This document shows, piece by piece, positions 28,219 to 36,078 of a stretch of DNA of 53,190 bases. Source of the DNA: Schleiferiaceae bacterium. GTDB taxonomy: Bacteria > Bacteroidota > Bacteroidia > Flavobacteriales > Schleiferiaceae. Under the pieces are notes generated by a model that worked only from the letters and a program-made list of their open reading frames with translations, ran no database searches and had not been told where the DNA came from. The stretch is from the NCBI GenBank assembly GCA_018401735.1, contig JAGYKI010000020.1, positions 1 to 53,190 of the forward strand. The letters run 5' to 3'. Position 1 is the stretch's first letter, and every line of letters begins with the position of its first letter. A program made the position numbers and the translations under genes.

Positions 28219-29451
28219 ATGGCAGAAAGAGAAAAAGTTCACAATGATTTACTAGCCATAATCCAACAAGCAGCAATTGGTTTAATCGTTGCCAATAAAG
28301 CTGGTGATATTAAACACATGAATCAAATGGCCGAGCAAATGGTAATGCCATTATTTATGCAAACCCATCTGCCTGCCAACAATATTGTTAACCTTCTCGA
28401 GATGATTGCTCCTGGTATTGCCAAAAAAATTGATGAGTTCCCGCAAGAATCTGGTTATATTCTTACTCAACAAAAGCAAACAGTAGAACTCGAACATGAA
28501 GATCAAGTGATGGTTCGTCATTTTTTCTATTCTATTAACAAAGTATCGGAAGAAAGCATTGTTTTTAGTTTTGACGACATCACCAATTACCACGAATCCC
28601 AAGAAGAACTGAGTCGGGTAAGCCAAGAAATGGCTATTGATAAAAGTAAGTTCGAAATGGCCGCGGGTGTTTTACACGATATAGGTAACGCCGTTGTCGG
28701 TATTGGTTCCCACCTTAGTCGTTCAAAGAAATTAATTAGTGATTACGATTCTAGTACCTTGGTGAAACTAGAAAAGTTTCTAAAGGCAAATAGCCAGCAA
28801 TTTGGAGAAGCAATTGGTGCCGCCAAAGCAAAAGCTTTAGTGGATTTAGTTCAAGGTTTAATTACCAATCAAAACGAGCTTATTGGAGGACTCGAAACCA
28901 CAGTAAGAGAACAAATGGGCATTACCAGCCATATTAGTGATATATTAAATATTCAAAGGCAATACATTACTACTGGCGAAGCTCGTGCCAGAGAACTAGT
29001 AAATTTAAGAGGAGTCGTTTACGATGCCCTGGCTATTTTATTGGCGAGCATCGAAAAACGAGAAATTGAGATCACTAGTGACTTACCTGAAAACATACCA
29101 AGCTTTATTGGCGATCGCACCAAGCTTATACAAATAGTAATCAACCTTATTAAAAATGCTATAGAAGCCATCGACAATAATCCTGAAGGCCCTAAAACAC
29201 TAGAAATCAAACTTTCAGAAACGGATACAATTGTACAACTTTTAATTAAAGACAGTGGTGAGGGTTTCGATGCTAATACCGAAGCGAAAATTTTCGAACG
29301 CGGTTTTACTACTAAAGCGCAGGGAATGGGAATTGGTCTAGCCAGTGGAAAAAATGTAGCCGAAAGCCATAATGGTGATTTAAAACTAATTAGCGAAGGA
29401 AAAGGTAAAGGTGCTACTGCCATCCTCACCATCGCTAAAACAGAATTGTAA
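28219..29451 (+). CDS. Soluble histidine kinase with PAS-like domain
   Basis: This encodes 410 residues with no signal peptide or membrane helix, so it is cytosolic. A PAS-like sensor is at about 10-130 (AIGLIVANKAGDIKHMNQMAEQ). Then come the H-box FEMAAGVLHDIGNAVVGIGSHLS with His153 as the phosphorylated residue, a long helical segment and a C-terminal HATPase: N-box NLIKNAIEAID, G1 DSGEGF, F-box FERGFTTK, G2 GMGIGLA. The H-box form VLHDIGN differs from classic HELRTP kinases. The gene is 7 nt upstream of a receiver-kinase fusion and forms a two-gene operon. The signal is unknown. Confidence 0.9.
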   Translation: MAEREKVHNDLLAIIQQAAIGLIVANKAGDIKHMNQMAEQMVMPLFMQTHLPANNIVNLLEMIAPGIAKKIDEFPQESGYILTQQKQTVELEHEDQVMVRHFFYSINKVSEESIVFSFDDITNYHESQEELSRVSQEMAIDKSKFEMAAGVLHDIGNAVVGIGSHLSRSKKLISDYDSSTLVKLEKFLKANSQQFGEAIGAAKAKALVDLVQGLITNQNELIGGLETTVREQMGITSHISDILNIQRQYITTGEARARELVNLRGVVYDALAILLASIEKREIEITSDLPENIPSFIGDRTKLIQIVINLIKNAIEAIDNNPEGPKTLEIKLSETDTIVQLLIKDSGEGFDANTEAKIFERGFTTKAQGMGIGLASGKNVAESHNGDLKLISEGKGKGATAILTIAKTEL

Positions 29452-29458
29452 TTGACTT

Positions 29459-31045
29459 ATGAGAGAAAATGATAATTTAAACACCAGAGTCCTTATTATT
29501 GACGATGAAGAAATGGTGAGAGACAATATTGAAGAAATTTTAGTTCCTAAAAAAGCTACCAAAAACGAGCAATTAAGCAGTGCTGCCGATTTGCTTTTTG
29601 GTGAAGAAGAAGAAGATGCAGAAAGTGTTATTTCAGAGAACCGAACCTTCCCCGATTTTATCGTTGATAAAGCGGTAAACGGCAAGCAAGGCTTCGAAAT
29701 GGTGGCGGCAGCGGTGCAAGAAAATAGTCCTTTTGCCGTAATTTTCCTAGATATGCGCATGCCAGGCTGGGATGGGCTTGAAACCGCTAAACGAATTCGC
29801 CAAGTAGATACCAAAGCAGAAATTATTATAGTTACTGCTTATTCTGATCATAGCATCGATCAAATAGTTGCTCAGGCAGGGAAAAATGTGGGCTATCACG
29901 TTAAGCCCTACAATTCGGAAGAAATTCTGCAAATCGCCACCAAAGGAGTAAATGATTACAATAAACTTCGCAACCTTGAGGAATTAATTGCTACTACCGG
30001 AAGAATTAGCCTCGGTGAAAACCAACTGCATAGCTTATTAAAAAATATTTTCGACCAATTAGCACGCTACATTGGCACCGAAAATGCCATGATGGGAACG
30101 CTAAAAGAAGACAATAGCCTCGATTTTCTTTTCAAAGTGGGAACCATTGAAAACGAATTAAATGAAGCGGCGCTCCTTGGTTTAATAAACCAAGCTCGTC
30201 ACAATAACGATAGTATTTTACAGGAAAAGAATGTAGTACTGGCCATGCTCAAAGATTACCCGGTTTTTGCCGTTTTAGAGCCTAATGAAACTTTAAAAAC
30301 AGAAAAAATATATCTTATTCAGCTTTTCATTCAAAATGCTACCCAAGCCATACAAAATGCACATTTACAAGAAGAGCTGCTGAAAAAGGAAAAACTCACT
30401 GCGGCAGGAAATGCATTGGGAATGTTGATGCACGATCTGCGCACACCTATTAAAAACATTCCCCAAATTACTGCCTTTTTAAGAGAAGATGGTGCCAATA
30501 AAGACCTACTCGCCATGTTGGACGAAAGCAGTCAGCAAGCTTCGGATATTCTTGATGATTTTCTAGACTTTGTGCGCGAAAAACCTATCGAAATTGAAGC
30601 CGTTCCTCTAAAAGAAGTAGTGGAAAACGCGATTAAACTGGCCCATAATCGCAAGAAAATTGAGCCCATTAAGCTGGAAGTTATCCTTGATGGTAAAGCC
30701 AATTTAGCCGGAGACCCAAGTAAATTGAAACGCCTAATTATGAACATCATCTCCAATGCAGTTGATGTGCTTTTCGACTTGAAAGTGGCTGACCCGAAAA
30801 TTAGTGTAAAAGCGGAAATAAAAGACAATTATGCTTGTTTAAGGATTAGTGATAATGGTCCGGGAATTCCTGAAGATTTACTGCCCGTACTTTTCGAACC
30901 TTTCACCACTAAGAATAAAAAAGACGGTACAGGCCTAGGCTTAACCATTGTAAAACAATACGTTGAAGCGCATGGTGGCGAAATTAACGTTCACAACAAT
31001 CTGGGTGCTATTTTTGAAATTAAGTTGCCCCTTTTTAAAAATTAA
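29459..31045 (+). CDS. Response regulator-histidine kinase fusion
   Basis: This encodes 528 residues. An N-terminal receiver has acidic residues IDDEE and phospho-acceptor Asp98 in FLDMRMPGWDGLETA. Between strands 1 and 2 is an inserted acidic segment of about 35-40 residues (ADLLFGEEEEDAE). A GAF-like region covers about 180-300. A kinase core follows, with His325 in LMHDLRTP, the N-box NIISNAVDVLFD, DNGPGIP, FEPFTTKNKKDGTGLGL and the C-terminal HGGEI. No membrane segment is present. The GWDG and TAYSD context resembles a known family of receivers with the same insertion in Proteobacteria. It probably receives phosphate from the upstream kinase. Confidence 0.9.
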   Translation: MRENDNLNTRVLIIDDEEMVRDNIEEILVPKKATKNEQLSSAADLLFGEEEEDAESVISENRTFPDFIVDKAVNGKQGFEMVAAAVQENSPFAVIFLDMRMPGWDGLETAKRIRQVDTKAEIIIVTAYSDHSIDQIVAQAGKNVGYHVKPYNSEEILQIATKGVNDYNKLRNLEELIATTGRISLGENQLHSLLKNIFDQLARYIGTENAMMGTLKEDNSLDFLFKVGTIENELNEAALLGLINQARHNNDSILQEKNVVLAMLKDYPVFAVLEPNETLKTEKIYLIQLFIQNATQAIQNAHLQEELLKKEKLTAAGNALGMLMHDLRTPIKNIPQITAFLREDGANKDLLAMLDESSQQASDILDDFLDFVREKPIEIEAVPLKEVVENAIKLAHNRKKIEPIKLEVILDGKANLAGDPSKLKRLIMNIISNAVDVLFDLKVADPKISVKAEIKDNYACLRISDNGPGIPEDLLPVLFEPFTTKNKKDGTGLGLTIVKQYVEAHGGEINVHNNLGAIFEIKLPLFKN

Positions 31046-31050
31046 AACAA

Positions 31051-31078
31051 AAAAAGGTGTCCCAGCGGACACCTTTTT
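31051..31078. terminator. Bidirectional terminator between the kinase operon and esterase gene
   Basis: A perfect 12-bp stem (31051-31062 with 31067-31078, core GGTGTCC/GGACACC) has a 4-nt loop and A/T flanks. It lies between the convergent kinase fusion (stop 31045) and esterase (stop 31093) and can serve both. Confidence 0.93.
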
Positions 31079-31092
31079 TTGCCAGAAATATC

Positions 31093-32253
31093 TTAAGGTT
31101 GCCAATTGCGCTCCTCTAATTCGGCGTCAATTTCTCCCATTAAATCTTGCCAATCATCGGCCTGTCTTTCCAGTGTATCTATCAGGCGATAAGCCTCTAA
31201 AAGATGATACTTCGCTTTATCTGCTTCTCCTTGTGACCAATAGATATTATAAAGTTGTAAATGAAAGTCGAAGAACAAAGGATAATAGTGAATGGCTTCC
31301 TGTAAAAGCGCTTCACTTTGCTGCCAATAATCCGAATTTGAATAACGACTTATTATACCGTTAAGCTCAGGTATTTCGGGTGGATAAAATTCTTTTACTA
31401 AAAAATACTGCTCCCTAATTATTTCTAATTCTTCTGCGGGTGATAGTGGCGCACTGCGTAATTTATACTCCTCATCTACTCGTGCAATTGCACTTAAACG
31501 ACTGCTAAACTCATTAAATAATAAGCTAAGCATCTGTGGATTCGCTAAAATGGGCAATGCATTATGAGTCGACAAATTTGCCTCGTAGGTTTTTATCGTT
31601 TGAAAAAATTGGGGATGATCGAGCTTAAGCTTTTCGTATAAAGAACGATGCACAGAGTCCTTATTAAAAGCGAGGCTGCCAATAGAAAGGTAAATACGCT
31701 CTTGCTGTTCAATGGACAAATTTTGTAAAGATTCCACTAGGCGCTCCATGCGGTATAGCGGGGAGTGTGCAATAACCGCAGAATAAAAATCAGGACTTAA
31801 TAAAAAGGAATACAAAGCAAAAGAGGCCGTAAAAGAATGACCAATTAAAACACGCACCTTATTAGTGCGATACGCTTTAAGTACAGAATCAATTTCCGTT
31901 TGAATAAAACGGTGCAATTTATTGCTTTCCATCATCGAGGAAGGAAAAAGCGATTCTTCGACTCTATCGCTGTGGGGAATTTCAACCAAAATCGCCTGGG
32001 GAATTTCGTGGGTATACTGTAAATATCGCACCGTGTTCGTCAAGGGATTGATATACCAATCGTGTTGACCATCCAATGCATATATTACTGGAAACTCAGT
32101 GTCCTCCGAGCCATATTTATAAAACTCAGGGATGTGAATTCTAAGTTCGCGCTTTTCTTCAAATATGGAAGAGTAAAATATCAAGGTATCTATCTGCTGG
32201 GCAAAGCCCAAGCGAGAAAAAACTACTAAAAGGACCAGAAGAATTGTGCGCAT
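31093..32253 (-). CDS. Secreted alpha/beta-hydrolase esterase with C-terminal repeat region
   Basis: This encodes 386 residues. A signal peptide ends at GFAQ (about 19). The fold matches the esterase D / feruloyl-esterase group (PF00756): strands around RELRIHIPEFY and FPVIYALDGQHDW, nucleophile Ser140 in the GHSFTASFA elbow, and a candidate catalytic His in STHNALP. The last 100 residues look like helical TPR-type repeats (EALLQEAIHYYPLFFDFHLQLYNIYWSQGEADKAKYHLLEAYRLI). Substrates of such Bacteroidota esterases include siderophore or cell-wall esters, but nothing here fixes that. It may be in a unit of its own; the decarboxylase upstream on the same strand is 191 bp away. Confidence 0.85.
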   Translation of the reverse strand: MRTILLVLLVVFSRLGFAQQIDTLIFYSSIFEEKRELRIHIPEFYKYGSEDTEFPVIYALDGQHDWYINPLTNTVRYLQYTHEIPQAILVEIPHSDRVEESLFPSSMMESNKLHRFIQTEIDSVLKAYRTNKVRVLIGHSFTASFALYSFLLSPDFYSAVIAHSPLYRMERLVESLQNLSIEQQERIYLSIGSLAFNKDSVHRSLYEKLKLDHPQFFQTIKTYEANLSTHNALPILANPQMLSLLFNEFSSRLSAIARVDEEYKLRSAPLSPAEELEIIREQYFLVKEFYPPEIPELNGIISRYSNSDYWQQSEALLQEAIHYYPLFFDFHLQLYNIYWSQGEADKAKYHLLEAYRLIDTLERQADDWQDLMGEIDAELEERNWQP

Positions 32254-32444
32254 TTCACCCTCAGTTTACTACTAGACAAGGTAATAAATTACCAGCTACC
32301 AATCCAATTCGCATTTGTTATGGGGTAAAAAAAGCTGTGCCCAAGCCCGAAAGTAAGGCTATACGAGTTAATGGCTATTTATGATAACCATTTAAAAGTT
32401 ATACAAGACCTTATTCCAAGGGTGCTTTGTCTTACTTTTAAATT

Positions 32445-33689
32445 TTATGCCTTTTCGAGTACCGAGCGCATATCACTAATAAAGCGATCGACAACTTTGC
32501 CAACGGTATGCTGCATCACCACAATTTTCCACCAACGAGGCTCATCATTAAAATTATCAGATACCAATCTATAACGTTGTGGGATACCTAAAGGCACTTG
32601 ATCGGCTTGCATGCTAACAATATTCAGATGCGGATTGCGGTAATAATTCACTCCTAATTCATCTAAAGCGGCACAAAGCTTATCGGTTTCGGCAATTAAG
32701 GTCCGCATCATTTTAGTCCAGCCTTGCGGACCATGAATCATCAAAATCATCCAAATGGAAACCGCCTGCGCCCCACTTCTACTGCCCACCATGGTGTAAT
32801 CTAATCCCTGCACATAGCTGGCTTCCTCGGTGGCAGCGTAATGCATCCAACCTTTGCGAATTAAAAATACGCCGGTACCATAAGGCGCCATTAGCATTTT
32901 ATGAGCGTCCATGGTAATTGAGTTAACCCGGGGGTTACTAAAATTCATCTTGCTTTCCCCATTGGTAAAAGGATAAATAAATCCACCAAATGCTCCGTCT
33001 AAATGAAGCTTATACTGCAAATTTTCTTCTTCTAAAGCATTGGCAATTAGATCAATGCTATCTACCGAGCCAAACATAGTGGTACTCAAATTGGCAATGG
33101 CAATTATATATTTTATGCCTTCTTTTTTCGCTTTCGCTAGATGCGTTTTTAAGGCCTGTCCATCAATTTCTCGAGTCTTTTCGGTTACTGGTATAGATAG
33201 CGCCTTAATATTCAAAAGATTAGCACCTTTGTAAAAGCTATAATGACTATCGTCGCTAAAGAGAACGGCGATTTCACTTAGATCGGCTTTAAATTCTGCA
33301 CGGAAATAATTTCTATAAATCCACATCGCCTGAATATTCGCCTCCGTTCCTCCTGGAGCAATATATCCGTCGATTGACTTGGGCTCCGCTTTCATGATAT
33401 CTTCCGAAATAAGGCGAATTAATTCCACCTCAATTCGTTGGGTGCCTCGAAATAAATCTTCGCCCTCATCTACCGCAAGAGTGTGACAACCAATGTGATT
33501 GGGATTATTAATAAAGGTTTTTAAGAAGGGGGCATTTTCTAAAAACTCGGCGTCACGGTAAAATTGCTCCGTATCGAGATAGGTACCCGGAATACCTAAA
33601 ATATAATCGCTATCGTAATTTCTATTCGTGTCTAATGCACTAAAAACGCGCTCTTTAATTTCGTCGCGGCTAAGTTTCTTCCAAATCAT
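32445..33689 (-). CDS. Group II PLP-dependent decarboxylase
   Basis: This encodes 414 residues. The active-site Lys264 lies in SITMDAHKML, Asp231 in HLDGAFGG should contact the PLP nitrogen, and His150 in SDDSHYSFYK should stack on the ring. GGTEANIQA around 113-121 is the phosphate-binding entrance. The family includes histidine, aromatic amino acid, glutamate and aspartate decarboxylases. The length is short for glutamate decarboxylase and fits archaeal/bacterial tyrosine-aspartate-type enzymes, but I cannot assign the substrate. A TACCTTTG box lies 4 nt before the ATG, suggesting a leaderless transcript. Confidence 0.9.
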   Translation of the reverse strand: MIWKKLSRDEIKERVFSALDTNRNYDSDYILGIPGTYLDTEQFYRDAEFLENAPFLKTFINNPNHIGCHTLAVDEGEDLFRGTQRIEVELIRLISEDIMKAEPKSIDGYIAPGGTEANIQAMWIYRNYFRAEFKADLSEIAVLFSDDSHYSFYKGANLLNIKALSIPVTEKTREIDGQALKTHLAKAKKEGIKYIIAIANLSTTMFGSVDSIDLIANALEEENLQYKLHLDGAFGGFIYPFTNGESKMNFSNPRVNSITMDAHKMLMAPYGTGVFLIRKGWMHYAATEEASYVQGLDYTMVGSRSGAQAVSIWMILMIHGPQGWTKMMRTLIAETDKLCAALDELGVNYYRNPHLNIVSMQADQVPLGIPQRYRLVSDNFNDEPRWWKIVVMQHTVGKVVDRFISDMRSVLEKA

Positions 33690-33693
33690 GCCG

Positions 33694-33701
33694 CAAAGGT
33701 A
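33694..33701 (-). promoter_or_regulatory. -7 promoter box TACCTTTG abutting the decarboxylase start
   Basis: On the minus strand this perfect TAnnTTTG box ends 4 nt before the ATG at 33689. No -33 element is clear. Confidence 0.5.
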
Positions 33702-33772
33702 GAACCCTCCTAAGTTTTAAAGCCTGATAATTCTCACTTTCTCGCGCTTTCTCGCTCTTCTTAAGGAAAGCT

Positions 33773-33780
33773 TACCTTCG
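33773..33780 (+). promoter_or_regulatory. Candidate -7 box TACCTTCG for the glycosyltransferase gene
   Basis: This has one mismatch to TAnnTTTG and ends 15 nt before the ATG at 33796. It faces the decarboxylase promoter across about 70 bp. It is weaker than the other boxes listed. Confidence 0.35.
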
Positions 33781-33795
33781 CCAAAATTTTAAGAT

Positions 33796-34887
33796 ATGCC
33801 CTTAAAAATTTTAGTCCTTAGCAATTACCGCAGCACCATAACGGTGCGTCCCGAAGCGGAAATTTTCATCGGTCTGCAAAAAGCGGGACATCAAGTTACG
33901 ATCATGACTTATGGCGATAGTGCCTACGTTGCCCCATTTAAGGAAGCAGGAATTGAGGTCATCGACTTCCATGCTCAAAAGAAATTAGACAAAAAGGAAA
34001 TTGCCATTATTCACAAGGAAATTGTGAAGGGCGATTACGATATTATGCACCTCTTTAATGGCCGCTCCATGGTGAATGGTATTCAGGCCGCGAAGGGCAC
34101 GCGCGTTAAAGTGCTTTTATACCGTGGCTTTGAAGGGCATATTCACTGGTACGATCCTACCGCTTATTTCAAGTTTTTACACCCGCGGGTAGATGCGATT
34201 ATGTGCAATTCGGAGGGTGTAGCGGAGCATATTGCTAAGGCCTCCATTTTTCGGAAGCCACGTTTAATTACCGTAAATAAAGGGCATCGCCTTGAATGGT
34301 ATCAAGATGTAGAAGCCTTTAAACCCGCCGATTTAGATTTACCCGCTGATGGTTTTTATGCCGTTTGCGCTGCCAATAACCGCCGTATGAAGGGCGTACC
34401 CTATCTACTGAAAAGCTTTGCTCATCTGCCCCCCGATGCGAATATTCACCTTTTGCTTTTGGGAAAGGACATGGATACGGAAGAAAATAAAAAGATAGTG
34501 GCTTCTTTGCCTAATCCGCAAAATATTCATTTTATGGGTTGGCGTCCCGATAGCCTGCGCATCGTGAAAATGGCCGATACTTTTATTTTGGCTTCGCTCT
34601 ACGGCGAGTCGATTACCAAATCTGTTTTAGAAGGAATGTCGCTGGGAACACCGGCCCTTATTACCGACATCCCCGGTAACCGGGAAATGATTGAAGATGG
34701 CGTTTCTGGCTATGTCGTTCCTAAGGCCAATCCTGAGGCCATGGGTAAAGCGCTTTTAAAAATGTATCAAAACCCAGAAGCCACCAAGGCCATGGGTAAA
34801 GCCGCCTTGGAGCGTATCAAAAATCGCTTTAACAGCGAGATTACTATAAAAGGCTACGAAGAAGCGTATTTGAGTTTGGTGGATTAA
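33796..34887 (+). CDS. Glycosyltransferase family 4 protein
   Basis: This encodes 363 residues of a GT-B fold retaining glycosyltransferase. The N-terminal acceptor domain begins KILVLSNYRSTITVRPEAEIFIGLQKAGHQV. The C-terminal nucleotide-sugar domain carries the GT4 signature ILASLYGESITKSVLEGMSLGTPALITDIPGNREMIEDGVSGYVV, where the Glu of GESITKSVLE is the conserved acid. It stands alone, so the sugar and acceptor are unknown; lipopolysaccharide or cell-surface glycan synthesis is the usual role. It is followed by the long noncoding repeat-rich region. Confidence 0.92.
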   Translation: MPLKILVLSNYRSTITVRPEAEIFIGLQKAGHQVTIMTYGDSAYVAPFKEAGIEVIDFHAQKKLDKKEIAIIHKEIVKGDYDIMHLFNGRSMVNGIQAAKGTRVKVLLYRGFEGHIHWYDPTAYFKFLHPRVDAIMCNSEGVAEHIAKASIFRKPRLITVNKGHRLEWYQDVEAFKPADLDLPADGFYAVCAANNRRMKGVPYLLKSFAHLPPDANIHLLLLGKDMDTEENKKIVASLPNPQNIHFMGWRPDSLRIVKMADTFILASLYGESITKSVLEGMSLGTPALITDIPGNREMIEDGVSGYVVPKANPEAMGKALLKMYQNPEATKAMGKAALERIKNRFNSEITIKGYEEAYLSLVD

Positions 34888-35131
34888 GGATAAATGTTAT
34901 CTCACGGATAAATCGGTGGGCGATGTGATGCCGCAGTTTGTAGTATGGCTATACCAGGGCAGGGGGATTATCATTACACTATGGATGTTTCAATAACTTG
35001 AAACAATAAATTACAAGTAAAGAGTTTTAGATTTAAAAACCAAGAAGATTTAATGACATGTAGCCCGGAATCAGATAAACGAAGACTCATATTACAATTT
35101 AGTCTGATTCGTAATTGGTAGGTTATACGGC

Positions 35132-35276
35132 CTCAATTAAGAACGGAACTTTAATTTTATTGGTGTTCTTGAGCTCAGCGCAAAGCGCTTCGGTTACGAA
35201 GAGTTAAAAACAAAACAAAAAGTTTAGCGAGTTGGGTTGCGACCACAGGGAGCTCGCCCACCGAGCTTACTTTTTG
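35132..35276. repeat. Cluster of nested inverted repeats
   Basis: CTCA+AGAAC (35132-35135, 35140-35144) pairs with GTTCTTGAG (35165-35173). AGCGC-AAA-GCGCT forms a hairpin at 35177-35189. CTTCG-GTTA-CGAAG forms an overlapping one at 35188-35201. CAAAAAGT (35216-35223) pairs with ACTTTTTG (35269-35276), enclosing GCGAG/CTCGC (35227-35231/3553-57 region, 35253-35257) and GGT-TGCG-ACC at 35235-35244. The nesting is compatible with a folded RNA. Confidence 0.6.
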
Positions 35277-35318
35277 TGAAGGTTTTAAGGATGAGGAATT
35301 GGAGCCTTGACTTTTTTG

Positions 35319-35346
35319 TTTCTTTTTGAGTCAAGTCAAAAAGAAA
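35319..35346. repeat. Perfect 11-bp inverted repeat
   Basis: TTTCTTTTTGA at 35319-35329 and TCAAAAAGAAA at 35336-35346 are perfect complements around the loop GTCAAG. The surrounding sequence repeats the word TTGAC/GTCAA. It could act as a terminator on either strand or be the core of an intergenic repeat. Confidence 0.85.
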
Positions 35347-35532
35347 GGCAAGAAATCTTGAGAAACTTCACTCCATCGTGAAGCATAATTAAAAAACGAA
35401 AATACAATAAGAAGTCATGGGTAACTTGTTTCAGCATCTTCGTCATTAAAAACCGAAAAACACTCACGCTACCGAAATGCCTCTCTCGTCTCTTTGTCTC
35501 TCGTCTCTCGTCTCTCCAAAAATCGATATGTC

Positions 35533-35599
35533 GCACCTACGGCGCTCTGGTTCCTGTTGATGTAACCCGATTTCTATAATTATATCATCCCTACGGGAT
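35533..35599. repeat. Two mini-hairpins with the shared core CCTACGG
   Basis: GCACC-TAC-GGCGC (35533-35545, one mismatch) and ATCCC-TAC-GGGAT (35587-35599, perfect) have the same design: a 5-bp stem and a TAC loop, 54 bp apart. Each is preceded by a short AT-rich segment. The shared design with different stem bases suggests compensatory change. Confidence 0.6.
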
Positions 35600-35771
35600 T
35601 CTTAACGATACAATAAAACAAAATTACTTTTAGCAATAAACCCCGCTGCGATCCCCGCGAACACGCCGCACTCGCCGCGTTACAATCACGCAAATCCCCA
35701 CCCAAACGAATCTCACATCGCATCTCTTAGATTTTAGATCTTTGTGTTTCTAATCGTTTTGTCTCTCGACT

Positions 35772-35951
35772 CTAATCACCCTGCTTTAAAAACTTCGAAA
35801 ACGAAAATAAAAACAAGGCCACACTCAAGCTAAGAAAGGAGGCCGCACCAACGCCAGTTGCTATATCTGCACCGCTGTATAAATAGCTGTATAATAAATA
35901 GCAGCCCATCAGGAAAAATACAAGAGACATCCACTGAAAAATTTGTTTCAT
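35772..35951 (-). CDS. Small two-helix membrane protein
   Basis: This encodes 59 residues from the start chosen at 35951 (MKQIFQWMSLVFFLMGC). Two hydrophobic helices (about 5-24 and 33-53) are joined by a short loop. I do not recognise a family. The open frame continues 27 codons upstream to 36032, but that part lies in the promoter region of the divergent DUF349 gene and is not hydrophobic in a useful way. It may be a real small protein; codon use is ordinary. Confidence 0.5.
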   Translation of the reverse strand: MKQIFQWMSLVFFLMGCYLLYSYLYSGADIATGVGAASFLSLSVALFLFSFSKFLKQGD

Positions 35952-36049
35952 CTTAGGCTTAAAAGCTTGATTAGAGCGACCAAAGTAGGCTTTTTCAAAT
36001 GGAAAGATAAAATAAGACCAGCAAAGCTTCAAAAGGTCTTTTTTTCAGT

Positions 36050-36057
36050 TAATTTTG
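36050..36057 (+). promoter_or_regulatory. -7 promoter box TAATTTTG for the DUF349 gene
   Basis: This is a perfect TAnnTTTG match 21 nt before the ATG at 36079. No -33 TTG is clear in the T-rich stretch upstream. Confidence 0.5.
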
Positions 36058-36078
36058 CCTTCAATCAAGGAAATTGAT

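Larger units (their letters stand above)
34888..35771. other. Long repeat- and hairpin-rich intergenic region
   Basis: About 880 bp contain no credible gene. They hold several small inverted repeats: GAATCAGA/TCTGATTC (35068-35075/35103-35110), the nested set at 35132-35276, a perfect 11-bp stem at 35319-35346, two look-alike mini-hairpins at 35533-35545 and 35587-35599, and low-complexity TCTC/GTCTCTC tracts at about 35480-35518 and 35759-35770. A GC-rich patch lies at about 35640-35680. The mix looks like a cluster of intergenic repeat elements, not a decayed gene. Similar strings feel familiar from other Bacteroidota intergenic regions, but that is memory and not checked. Confidence 0.6.

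Noticed and set aside
30963..31364. 133-codon plus-strand open frame
   Set aside because: Overlaps the 3' end of the kinase fusion and the antisense of the esterase, and has no homology-like pattern.
32371..32393. Hairpin as terminator for the decarboxylase
   Set aside because: The stem has a mismatch and is weak, with no T run on the minus strand.
35336..35536. 66-codon minus-strand open frame
   Set aside because: Built from low-complexity GTCTCTC and AT repeats with no domain, signal or promoter; it lies in the repeat region.
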